In this document: in pieces, positions 45,852-56,685 of the stretch
How positions within the stretch are numbered: the stretch's first letter is position 1
How the letters are laid out: each line of letters begins with the position of its first letter
The notes under the pieces: generated by a model
Databases searched by the model: none
What the model saw: only the letters and a program-made list of their open reading frames with translations
Told to the model about the DNA's origin: nothing
Assembly (NCBI GenBank): GCA_023897205.1
Contig: JAHWDD010000004.1
Coordinates: 4,340,001 to 4,404,000, forward strand
Length of the DNA: 64,000 bases
Reading direction: 5' to 3'
Source of the DNA: Exophiala sp. HKRS030
Lineage: Eukaryota; Ascomycota; Eurotiomycetes; Chaetothyriales; Herpotrichiellaceae
Program-made: the position numbers and the translations under genes

Positions 45852-47892
45852 TCAAGAACGCTTCTTGATTATGTCGGCTGCCTTTTCCGCCACCGCATAC
45901 ATCGTCGCCTGCAGATGCGCCGCGGGAATGACCGGCAAAATCGAGCAGTCCACGATACTGAGCTTCTTTGTGCCGTACACGAGTAACTCCGGGCTGACCA
46001 CACCTCCGAGATCATGTGGCATCATCGGGCAAGAACAACTCGGGTGAGCAAATGTTGGGCCCAAGGCCGCTCCGAATGGTGACTGGGCCGTCAACAGCTG
46101 GTTGAAGATTTCATCCTCGGTTTGGAACTGCGGTCCAGGAGTGGTCTCGATAGGGTTCAGATAAGCCAGCGCGTCGCTGGCCATGATTCGGCGAGTGAAA
46201 TTGACCATTTTGCCAAGTATTTCCTTGTCGAAGGGGTTAGTAAACGCGTAATATGTGACGACGGGCTCCCCGTGCGGGTCACTAGCGTTCAGGTACACCG
46301 TGCCTCTGCTGAGCGGCTTCTGAATTGCGTTTGGGATTGACCCTGATCCTGTAAATGGTAGCTCCATGATGGCCACACTGCCTGTCTCGATCTGGGAGGC
46401 GAGAAGTTTACGCTGCGCGAGGTAGCCCGCCATCAACTGCCGATTGTTGCTGTAGATCGGAGGCAAATATTGACCAGGTTCTTGAGCCAAGAGCGATGAA
46501 ACCATCGAACTTCCATCTTTGGTGATCATGTCCAGAGACAGGAAGCCGGCGCTGTTGGCTTGAGCCTTGGTGTAAGGACCAGTCAGGTTGTTGAGGTACA
46601 AAGCGAGTGCCTCCGTATTGTACGTGGCATTCTCCTGGAGTATGCCAGGGTAAGGAAATCTGTTGGTTACTAGATTCTTGTCAGCATATGTCCCTCTGCT
46701 ATTTGGCTTGCGGCATTCGACTTACCATTCCAGTTGAGATACGCTGTAGGGTGGTCCTGAAAATTGCTTCCAACCGCAGGGAAATCAAGCTTGACGTTGA
46801 CGCCAGCGGCAGTCAGAACATCTTTGGGCCCAACACCACTGAGTTGCAGCACCTGTGGGGTATGGACACCGCCTGCTGCGAGAATCACCTCCTTCCTGGC
46901 CATGAATTGATACTGTTTGCCATTTGTCCTGTCTGTTGCTTTGACACCTTGGGCGGTAAGGTTGTGATCCAAGACTACCTCGGTTACCTGGTACTGAGCC
47001 AACATTTTCAAGTTCTTGCGGCTGGAGACAGGATCGTAATATGCATTGAGGGACGATGACCTGGTCTTCTTCTTAGGATCTTCGGAAGCTGGCGTGAAAA
47101 AAACACCAGTGGCATTGCCGAGGGCATGCTCCTTGATGAAGGGAACGCCTTGTTCCTCAAAAGCACCAAAAAAAGGGAAGTTGTCAGGGTACTCGAAATC
47201 CGGAAAAGAGGCTTGCAAAGGACCGTTCCCATAAGCAGCCTCATTCCAAGTGTAATTGTATACCGCTTCGACAGCTGGTGAAGGTGGCGTGAAGTCCGTA
47301 CTCTGGTTTGTCATCAACGAAAGTTCCTACCATATCACGCCCCCCTTACCTTTTTGAAATAGGGAAAAAGACCGTTCCAGTTCCATCCAGAATTTCCGAG
47401 CGCCTCAAAATCATAGTCACAGCTCGACCCTCTATCGAATTCCATCCCATTTACCGTCGATCCTCCGCCAGGCACTGCACCTGCAAGGACAGGGTACGTA
47501 TGACCAGCCATGCCTGGCTCTGGCGCTGAGGTAATGTTGAACATATCTCTCTGATTGATGAGAACAGCATTGGCTGGCCAGAGAGTCTGATTGCTTCTAT
47601 CGAAAGGTCCAAACTCGAGAACGAGAACTGACACTAGATAATATTCAGCAAAGTCACGAGAATCCGAAAACACCTGATTCGAACCTTTGCTGTTCTCGGA
47701 CAGGCGATTGGCGACGACAAGACCGGACAGCCCTCCTCCAACAATCACATAGTCAAACTGTTGCGATGAGCTGTTGAGTGTACTGGATGCTTCATTGGTG
47801 CCGGAACCTGTAGGCGAGGCTGTGGAAGTTGAGATAGCACCTAGGGCCAGTGCCAAAACGGCAGACGCATATCGTCCGCGGCATAGAGACAT
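45852..47892 (-). CDS. Secreted GMC oxidoreductase
   Basis: Exons 47892-47685, 47633-47350, 47302-46726 and 46669-45852 give 628 residues. Seen: signal peptide (SAVLALALGAISTSTA), FAD-binding VIVGGGLSGLVVANRLSE at about residues 49-66, LEFGP, AGAVPGGGSTVNGM, EVILAAGGVHTPQVLQLSGVGP as the second GMC signature, and the C-terminal active-site region with THPS-like AHPSCSCPMM and AHLQATMYAVAEKAADII. Oxidises alcohols (glucose, aryl alcohol, choline-type substrates) outside the cell. The first intron (51 nt) is in frame without stops; it is spliced here because removal restores NSKVSVLVLEFG. It may supply or pre-oxidise substrates for the adjacent cluster, but repeats separate them. Confidence 0.9.
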
Positions 47893-49551
47893 GTTGAAAA
47901 TGTGAAGAAGGTCCCAATAGGTACCCAAAGGTCAAGCAGAGGCCACCGAGAGGACTAGAGACCAAATGAGCGTTGAGAAATGGTGATATGGAATGTCTCA
48001 TCGATGTTGTGGTATCCCCAGAATGGCAGCGCGTCCTCGGCAGTTGCTCTCGACACCCTTCACGTGGACCAAGTCTTTATTGTGCATACTGTAAGAAGCG
48101 AGATCATGCCCTTGCATAAGTGGGATTCCGACCAGAGTAGTCCGTGGTGTGAGGAACTATTGTATTCGAAAGTCGGCCATGTTTTCTGATCTTCGCTTGC
48201 GCTGAAACTCTTAGCCGAGTTTAGTGTGGGGCCGGCTAGTCTAATCATTTCATGTTCAGGTAGCATAAGCACGCCGCGCTCAGAAACAGGATATAAAGAC
48301 ACTGTCCCTAGTACCGAGTACGGAGTTGTCATGTAGTCCTGATTGCCGGAGAACAGAAGGAGGTTCAAGGAGAGCCATCGAGGTCGTTTGGTTGAAGAGA
48401 CCGCATATTGCATCCTTGGAGTTATTAGTCCGACCGCAATCTCTGGGTTGTATCGCGTTGCCTTGCGAATGTTTTGCGCCTTGTATTCCGTATTGGCAAG
48501 TCTTTATGCAAGGAACCCTTGCTCGGCGTCGCCCTCGAAAACATACTTAGTGGCCACTACTCAGTCAGTAAGCTTGTTTCTTCCGGCTTTCGTCTTTCGA
48601 TTCGAATTGGGAAGCCTACGCAAGCTCGCAGAGGTGGATCACCCTCTGGTTCAGTGGTGCCACTAGCTATACCACATCCTTATCGTGATCGACAAAACGG
48701 AGCTGTACTGGACGGAGTACTCGTAATTACTGTAAATCTGGCGCGACGAGGGGGAGAATTGATGCATTCGATGGCCCAACCAAGGTGGCTGCAACGGTAC
48801 ATACAATCGAGCTGGGGACATCTTGTGGTGAATGCAGTCAAAGATTACAGTGCAGTAAACATTGAAAATGTTCATATTCCAGGCTATCAAAGTAGGCTCA
48901 ATCCAGACAATGAGCCGTCCGGGGCCGGACCATCAGCCACAAGGAGCATTGGGCTCTCAAAACACCACTCGTACTTATACTCGTCGGGGATGGTCTTGGA
49001 TATCTAGGTTCGTCAGGATCCTCCGGGCCGCAGGGTAGGAGAGCTACTGTGCAGTTCGGAGTACATACCTACTGTATGTACAGTAGAGAGTGTGATGACA
49101 CTGCTCTCAACGACCCGGGTAGCGCAGCATTTATGTAATTGCGACTTCGCATTGCATCCTGTACAGTAGAAAGACGATGCATGGATCAACAGGAGCATTG
49201 ATGTGACTTCCAACTCATTGCCCTTCACTCAAACAGTACCTTAGGCATCTAATGCGTCCCATACCAACAGTACCTAGTATGTGCTCAAGTAATCTCAATG
49301 GAAAGGCAGGTTGGCCGAGCATAGAAACTGCGTGCGCAGCCCACTCTTCCTTGTACAATGAAATCATCAAGTATAGACCCAACGAGTCTCTTCTTGTCGT
49401 GACAAAGCTACCAGAGGTTGAATTTCTGCATTTACGTCCCATAAATTGCGTTCCGAGTCGTGGAGTCTTCGTTGTCATTCTTGTTATCAACGCAAGGCTG
49501 CTTTACAATTGATTGCCATTCCCGGAACCATCCTTTCTGTGACACATTCAA
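47893..49551. other. Large intergenic region
   Basis: 1.66 kb between divergent GMC and scramblase genes. No gene recognised. It holds near-copies of the TACGGAGTA word (48319, 48712) and an 18-bp inverted repeat at 49069-49086. Confidence 0.5.
49069..49086. repeat. 18-bp inverted repeat
   Basis: CTACTGTA-TG-TACAGTAG, two perfect 8-bp arms with a 2-nt spacer, in the upstream region of the scramblase gene; TACAGTAG recurs at about 49161-49168. Confidence 0.8.
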
Positions 49552-51234
49552 ATGCAGAAAAGCACCTCTGCGCTGCTGTACACATTCAAGCCGGTCTGTG
49601 CTTCACTCGAGTCGTCTCCGCGATGCTTTACTGTCCTACGCTCGAGGAAGCTGTTCAGATGTAATCGTCAACCTCTCTCAACGTCCGCTCGCTTGAGTCA
49701 AGAGCGACCCTCTCCAGCAAGCCAACATGGCTCCGACCCTCCAAGAGGAGATAATGCGACACCAGCCTCTCCCTCGATGGAAACCCTCCTGTCCCAGACC
49801 CGTCCTGAAGACAACTCCCTCCTCGCACCAGTCCATGTCGCAGAAGACCCGAACGCCATTCTGAAATCAGACCATCCCTCTTCAAATATCCTTGCCCAAC
49901 CGGGAATTGTCGTACAGAGGCAGATTGAGATGATGAACCTATTCCTAGGTTTTGAACAGGCCAATCGATATGTCATTTTGGACCCCAATGGCGCTCATAT
50001 TGGCTACATGGCGGAGCATGACGGCGGTCTCGGAAAGGTTATGGCCAGACAATGGCTTAGAACACATCGTGCTTTCACGACTCATGTCTTTGACAAGCAT
50101 GGAACGGAGGTTTTGAGATTTCACCGGCCGTTCTCTTGGTTTGTCACACATATTCGCGTATATGATGCTCTCACGCCGCAAGTTATCTCGGCACAATCGT
50201 CGCATATACTGCAAAATCCGTCAGTTTCGGACACATTGAACAGCCTTCAACAGATTTCTCATGTTCCCCTCGATTCCATGCGGGTCGTTGGTGAAGCTGT
50301 GTCCGAATGGGCCCTTTTACGACGTAAGTACAATCTATTTGTGCATCCTGACGACGCTGCTGGCCCGGAAGGCACGTTCCCCCGCCAATTTGCTTCTATC
50401 AACGAGCCCTTCCTATCCTGGGATTTCTCGCTTTTTGACCAGAATTCTCGCTTGATTGGCTCCGTGAACCGGTCTTTTCGTGGATTTGGTCGAGAGATTT
50501 TCACAGACACCGGGAGTTATGTACTACGCATGGACGCTGCCGGGTCGGAAACGGATACACATCAGGTCGATCTGGCCATGCAGTCGGAGAACAAGCCTCG
50601 TGCTTATGCTGAGACATTGGGAAACAAGAGTGGTGTGACCGGCATGACTCTTGATGAGCGAGCTTGTTTACTTGCTACTGCAGTGACACTGGACTACGAT
50701 TATTTCTCACGTCACAGTTCAGTCGGGGGTTCCGGTGGCTTTCTTCCTTTATGGATGGGAGGAGGAGAAGCTGCCGGTGGTGCTGCCGGTGGTGCTGCTG
50801 GCGCTGGGGAGGCTGCCGGTGGCGCAGTTGTCGGCGGAGCCGGACGGGCTGTAGGTGTAGGCTCGGCCGCAGGCGGCGTTGGTGAAGGCGCAATAGCAGG
50901 CGCTGGTACCATGGCAGGCTACGAGGCAATGCAGAGGGGTCTGGGAAGAGGTTCACAGGCTGATTCAGAGAATGCAAGCCCCCAGGAGCAACCTTATGGC
51001 GGACCCTATGGGTCCCAGTCTCCGCAAAGCCAGTCTGGTGAGTCTCCAGCACACGACCAGACCCTTGACTCACCACAACCTCCTCCAGCCGAACCTGGTC
51101 CTGAAAATGAAGCAGGCGATGTCTGGGGACAGGGCTCAGACCCCTGGAGTGATGGAGCTGGACAGGGACCTGCGGATGGGGGCGAAGGGGGAGGATTCAT
51201 TTCGTCCTTGTGGGATTCATTCTTTGGTGATTAG
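49552..51234 (+). CDS. Scramblase-family mitochondrial protein (AIM25-like)
   Basis: One frame of 560 residues. Seen: an N-terminus rich in Ser, Arg and few acids (ALLYTFKPVCASLESSPRC.. RLSQERP), as in mitochondrial presequences; a central phospholipid-scramblase/LURP-one-like domain from about residue 115 to 400 with IVVQRQIEMMNLFLGFEQANRYVILDP-type start, GYMAEHDGG, VFDKHGTEVLRFHRPFSW, WDFSLFDQNSRLIGSV, RGFGREIFTDTGSYVL and LDYDYFSRH near its end. Fungal relatives include yeast Aim25. The last 160 residues are a Gly/Ala run (GGAAGGAAGAGEAAGG) followed by a Pro/Ser/Gln-rich tail, an unusual extension. Lipid scrambling activity is not proven for this branch. Confidence 0.88.
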   Translation: MQKSTSALLYTFKPVCASLESSPRCFTVLRSRKLFRCNRQPLSTSARLSQERPSPASQHGSDPPRGDNATPASPSMETLLSQTRPEDNSLLAPVHVAEDPNAILKSDHPSSNILAQPGIVVQRQIEMMNLFLGFEQANRYVILDPNGAHIGYMAEHDGGLGKVMARQWLRTHRAFTTHVFDKHGTEVLRFHRPFSWFVTHIRVYDALTPQVISAQSSHILQNPSVSDTLNSLQQISHVPLDSMRVVGEAVSEWALLRRKYNLFVHPDDAAGPEGTFPRQFASINEPFLSWDFSLFDQNSRLIGSVNRSFRGFGREIFTDTGSYVLRMDAAGSETDTHQVDLAMQSENKPRAYAETLGNKSGVTGMTLDERACLLATAVTLDYDYFSRHSSVGGSGGFLPLWMGGGEAAGGAAGGAAGAGEAAGGAVVGGAGRAVGVGSAAGGVGEGAIAGAGTMAGYEAMQRGLGRGSQADSENASPQEQPYGGPYGSQSPQSQSGESPAHDQTLDSPQPPPAEPGPENEAGDVWGQGSDPWSDGAGQGPADGGEGGGFISSLWDSFFGD

Positions 51235-52318
51235 ATCATGTTCCGACAGATAACATCTCGAGAACATTGTATCTATTCATTGAGTTCTTCCTTTTTACTT
51301 GATCTTCAAATAATGATAATTACGGTCACTCACGGCTACTACCGGATAATCGAGCCCTCAATGGCCCGAGATATTTCTTTCCGCCTTCAGCTGTGCAAAT
51401 CATAACATCGCCGTCCTGTGACTTATTACGCAACATATGTGAGAACATCGGGATACACACTGCCCTGCTTGTGTCAAGAATGCAGATGCTGCTCATTACC
51501 CGTATGAGGACCACGCCTTATCTCTGCCATCTCGAACATGTTCTCGGCTCTGTGTCGATCTGTGACTTGGCATTACTACTTCATCGACAAGGATCTGAGG
51601 CTTGGGGGGGTCAAGATGGAGTACTCAACGATATTCGTACTCCTCTTACAGGCTACAAAGCCTGGACCATCAGGGCTGGTTAAAAATTCCCAGACTGGAC
51701 ATTCCTCCTTCGTTTATGGAGCGAAAATGACTTGTCTTCCCCCGCCGACTGCAAGCATATGAAAAGTCTGCCTCATTATTGCCTTGTGTACTTGTTCAGG
51801 TCGCCTCTGTATACCCGACTCCGCCCTTCTTGGCCGGCATTCTTAACTCTTTGATGGTCTTGGGTCTCCGCCGCTGGAGTCTTGGACTGCATCATTTCCA
51901 CCCTCATCTGCATCTCGGCCTATGGCTTATCTTGTTCCACTCGTTGATGGATTCTTGGAAAAGTCTTGGGTGCCATCATTCATACCCTTTCCACTTCTTG
52001 GCCTATGCTTCGCTTCTTCAGACGAGCCATTGACGTCGCATTGTCCGCACTGGGATGATAACAATCAACGTGCTACACGATCTTTCCCTCAGGTCAGCCT
52101 CTCATGTCACTTGCTGGGGTCATGATGATGCAGTGTAACCCAGATGGGAGTCGATTTACTGGGGACAGAATGATGTTTCCCTACCGTCAGGCGAAATCTG
52201 CAACCGCTTTCGCGAATGATAAGTACTACCATGTTTCTCCTCTCCTGTCACGATCTAGTTGTGTTCAGTCTCCCCAGGTTCTTACCTTGCTACTGCTTGG
52301 CCCTTGTGCGGTGAAAAA
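51235..52318. other. Intergenic region
   Basis: 1.08 kb upstream of the permease. Short open frames only; nothing recognisable. Confidence 0.5.
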
Positions 52319-54299
52319 ATGGCCGGCTATCACACAGACAGCCCTTCACCCTCCGATGGGACCGAGAAACCAGATTACCATGCCCAACAGCGAACGCTCT
52401 CCCCCATCGATGGCACTGACATCCGAGCCGCCCAGTTCGAAGATGGCTCGCGACTCCATCGAGGTCTCAAAGCTCGTCACATCACAATGATTGCTATCGG
52501 TGGTGCTATCGGTCAGTCAAACGTCAATATTCTGTCCGTGGGAATTGTTTCTGACGTTTCTCCATTTCAGGCACTGGATTGATCATTGGTACCGGCCAAG
52601 CACTCGCTCGCGCAGGCCCTGGTTCAATCTTCATTTCATATACCGTTGTCGGATTCATTGTATACCTGGTCATGTGCGCTCTTGGTGAAATGGCCGCCTG
52701 GCTTCCACTGCCTTCCGGTTTCACTGGCTATGCAACTCGCTTTTGCGATCCTGCTCTCGGCTTCGCTCTCGGGTATGGTGTTTCACTGTCCTTGACTGTC
52801 CCACGTTGAATCTAATGTTTGGGGTCTAGTTACACCTACTGGTTCAAATACATCATTGTCACGCCAAATCAGTTGACGGCCGGCTCGCTCGTCATACAAT
52901 ACTGGGTCGACCGCGATCAAGTCAATCCCGGGGTGTTCATCGCCGTCTTCTGGATCGCAATTGTCTCTATCAACTACTTCGGTATCCGGTAAGTTCGATC
53001 GGCGAACATAATCAGCTCTTGTTCCAGCATCCCCGCCATTGCCGCAATCTGTTCCTCTTCTGACTATTTGCAGCTTTTTCGGCGAATTTGAATTCTGGCT
53101 CTCAACCTTCAAAGTCATCGTGGTCATTGGATTGATCATCTTGTCCTTGGTTCTGGCCTTGGGAGGAGGACCTGACCACGACCGTAAAGGATTCCGGTAT
53201 GTGGAATAATCGGTACCAATACACTGGTTCCAAAAGGCTCATGAGTTACAGATATTGGAGTGACCCAGGCGCATTTGCAGAATATATCGACACCGGAGCG
53301 ACCGGTCGATTCCTCGCATTCTGGTCAACGATGGTGACAGCGACATTCGCCTATCTGGGCACGGAATTGGTCGGCGTTACTGTTGGGGAGTGCCAGAATC
53401 CGAGGAAAAACATCCCGCGCGCCATCAAGCTCACCTTCTATCGAATTGTGATCTTTTATTGCTTATCGGTTCTCTTGCTGGGTATGCTTGTCCCCTACAA
53501 CTCTAAGGAGCTAGCTTTTGCCACCAAGGCTTCCAGCTCGGCTTCCGCATCTCCATTTGTCGTCGCCATCAAACTTGCAGGCATAAAAGCTCTTCCTGGC
53601 ATCGTCAACGCCTGCATCCTGTTGTTCGTCTTCTCGGCTTCCAATTCTGACCTTTACATCGCCAGTCGGACGTTATATGGTCTGGCAAGTGAAGGAAAAG
53701 CACCAGCCTTGTTCCGGCGAACTGACAAACGCGGCGTGCCTCTCTACGCTCTGGGCTTGTCGGCAGCCTTTGCTCTCTTGGCCTTTATGAATGTCTCGGA
53801 TGACTCAAAAACAGTCTTTTCCTACTTCGTCAATCTTACCACCATCTTCGGACTGCTCACCTGGATTTCCATCCTCGTCACACATATATATTATGTTCGA
53901 GCACGCCGGGCACAAAATGTCCCTGATACGGCCCTCGCATTCAGGACCCCCCTTGGGGTAGCCGGGTCTTATGGAGCTTTGTCTCTGTGTATCCTCATCG
54001 CAATCACCAAGAATTTCAACGTCTTTGTCCATTCCGATGATTATGGCAACTTTGATTACAAGAATTTCATAACTGGATACTTGGGGATCCCTTTGTATCT
54101 GATCCTCATCTTTGGGTACAAGCTGTGGACAAAGAGCAAAGGCCTCAAGCCTCATGAGGCGGACTTATGGACCGGCAAGGACATTATCGATCGCGAGGAA
54201 GAGGAGTTCTTAGCAGCGAAGCGTGCCAAACAGGCAGAAAAAGGAGGTAAACGGGGTGCCAACTGGTTTTACAGAACCTTTGTATCTTGGCTATTCTAG
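52319..54299 (+). CDS. Amino-acid permease, YAT family
   Basis: Exons 52319-52511, 52571-52772, 52830-52988, 53074-53196 and 53252-54299 give 574 residues. It is a proton-coupled plasma-membrane amino-acid importer with 12 predicted helices. Seen: cytosolic N-terminus ending LKARHITMIAIGGAIGTGLIIGTG, the family hallmark; LGEMAAWLPLPSGFTGYATRF; YWFKYIIVTPNQLTAGSLVIQYW; NYFGIRFFGEFEFW; AYLGTELVGVTVGECQNPRKNIPRAI; and a C-terminal YKLWTKSKGLKP. The charged tail (DREEEEFLAAKRAKQ) suits endocytic control. Introns of 57-85 nt sit at phase-consistent places. Amino-acid specificity cannot be read; the general (GAP/DIP5-like) type is likely. Confidence 0.93.
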
Positions 54300-54412
54300 A
54301 AGTAAAAATCGAGATAGTCCAGATATGTAGCGTATGTTATCTAGTCTGCTATCAGCAAGTACTGTCCTACGAGTTACCAAGATGGTATGGCATCGTCGGT
54401 CAATGGCAGATT

Positions 54413-54434
54413 CGTACTCGTACTCGTACCCGTA
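54413..54434. repeat. Short hexanucleotide repeat (CGTACT)n
   Basis: Three and a half units of CGTACT between the permease and the second regulator gene. Confidence 0.7.
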
Positions 54435-54590
54435 TTACTCTCCAACCTCTCCGCGTTTCAATTTCACACTACCGATTTAGCCGAGAACGCCCCTTCTATT
54501 AAATTCTATCGGTTATGGCGGCTACTTGAAACTACTTGACTCTTGAAGCATGTATTTGTCGGAGATGAAAGGCAATTTGATCGTATTGCC

Positions 54591-56630
54591 ATGAACTCAC
54601 CTCCTCCGATCCGGCGGAGGGCGAATTTGGTCTGTATTCGTTGTCATGAGAAGAAGGTGAGTTTGTGCATTGGTACCTTTTGATGCCGGATTCTCTCTGA
54701 CTTACATTCACCAGATCAAGTGTGATGTTTCTAGCCAGAGACACGCCTGGGGTTGTACTCAATGCGTGTATGCTCAGGAGACCTGCAGGTAAATTTTTCT
54801 GTCATCGCTTACATGCTGCTGGGCTCATATTGCCAGAATCCGCCCTTCGAGGCGCAAAGGTCATCGGAAAAGGAGGAACAACGGAGAAGCCACGGACGTT
54901 GCATTTGATGCACATGATGCACGATTCCACGGACGATCATTACAACTAGCTTCTGCTCAAGACAAGAAGGATTCTCTGTCGCTTCTGCAAGAAACTCCGA
55001 TGCGTGATGGAGAGACATATGACACTGAGCGCAACACCCAAACGTCGCCTACCTTACTTCCTCAGTCAATGAATATCGACACCCCGGAGCAGGGCTATCT
55101 GGGCCAATCTGGTTTCATGCCAATCTTCAGCCAACGCGCCCAACCAAACCTGGTTCATTCAGGCCCAGACGATTCTGACGCCTCTTCTCTGTCCATTGCA
55201 CGCATCCTTCGACAAAGCTATGCAGAGACCTATCTCGAATTCTGTTTCCCGTGGTGCCCGATCCTAGAAAAGCAGGATCTGATATCTCAAAGTCCGTTTG
55301 CGGACTCAATCCTGCTTCAACAGGCATTGGCTCTTCTGGGAACCATAATCAATCCTCCAATGTTGCAACACGCTTCTCCGCAGACATATTACGAACGTAT
55401 GAAAACACTATTCTATAGCAACTACGAAAAGAATTCCCTCGTTCGGATCGTTGCAATCACTCTAGTCTACTGGTGGAGCGCTGGACCACCAAATTTGGTT
55501 AGTATGGACAGCCAGTACTGGTGGAATTCAGTTGCAGTCAGACTGGCTCAAGAGATTGGATTACATCGCGAAGTTTCAGCTGGCCACGTCTTCAGACCTG
55601 GAGAGACGGCCAGCTTAAGAAGACTTGTTTGGTGGACTTTATTCGTAAGTATTACTCTGATCGTGAACAGCAATTCCCATATCAACTAGACCTACAGGCA
55701 AGAGAACGCATGACTGCCATATGTCAAGGTCGCCCGTGTATCATACATCCAGAAGATTGCAATGTCAGACTACCCACCATTGAGGACTTCCCTGAAAACA
55801 GGAGCTCTCAAGCGATACTCTTCACCAATTGGGTCAAAGTATGCGCTATCGTTGGAGATGTCTCAAAGTACTTGGTCAATCGCAACGAATCTACCGATTT
55901 CCCAATCGACCTTGCCCAACGACTAATCGACTGGGTTCACGCACTGCCGGATCATCTTCAACTACCATTTACTGCTTCCCAGAGTACTCATTTCGATCGA
56001 CATTTATACCAACTTCATCTTCCCTACCTGGCCGCAATCACTTTGCTCTACATGACACCATCGGCCCAACCACTTCCGAAGGCATACACGGCTGCTATAC
56101 TATCTGCTTCATGTGTAGCTCGCATTTTCGAAGACTATCTTGCCAGGGGACACATTCGGTTTCTGCCGGGAGTGTCAGGATGGTGCATCAGCATTGCCAT
56201 CCTTGCACTCCTTCATGCTCGTCAAGTTGATCGGTTGAAGGCCGGCGCAAGCGAGCAGATTGAGATTCTTTATCTCGCGTTGAAAGAGACGTCAAAGCTT
56301 TGGCATTCTTCAAAAATGTTTCTGCTTGGGTTCGAAAAGCTTCTAAATGGACCACAACCTCCAAATAGTCGAGCTACCACAAGTGCGCCACTTGTGACCA
56401 GTGTTGGCTCTGAAGCAATAGATGACTTGGCCGGAGTTGATGTTGTCAACTATCTGGATTTCTTCCCGACGGCAACAATCGAGACGAGTCAGCTCTTCGA
56501 GATACTTCTCACAGAAAATCCTCCAAACATATTCATGGGCGCAGCGTGGGCTAACGACTTGACCATGCAGTTGCATGACTTGTTCGATCAGCCATTTGAA
56601 GATGTTAGTTTTGATTCGTTAATGCTATGA
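54591..56630 (+). CDS. Zn2Cys6 fungal-specific transcription factor (second)
   Basis: Exons 54591-54656, 54715-54788, 54837-55644 and 55698-56630 give 626 residues. Seen: the zinc cluster CIRCHEKKIKC...GCTQCVYAQETC at residues 16-46, interrupted by two introns, followed by a basic RIRPSRRRKGHRKRR; the middle homology region with YAETYLEFCFPWCPILEKQDL, WWSAGPPNL, WWNSVAVRLAQEIGLHR, RRLVWWTLFARERMTAICQGRP, and a C-terminal helical part. The spacing in the zinc cluster is longer than usual between Cys3 and Cys4. It converges with the adjacent metallo-hydrolase (55-bp gap), and is the likely regulator of that group. Confidence 0.88.
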
Positions 56631-56685
56631 AGATTATGGGAAGAATTTTATAGGCACAATGACCCTCGCCGGCGTAAGCCCGTTC

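Noticed and set aside
28541..47892. Catabolic cluster as Starship cargo
   Set aside because: The recombinase-like gene points away from the cluster and is interrupted, and no terminal repeats or target duplications could be found.
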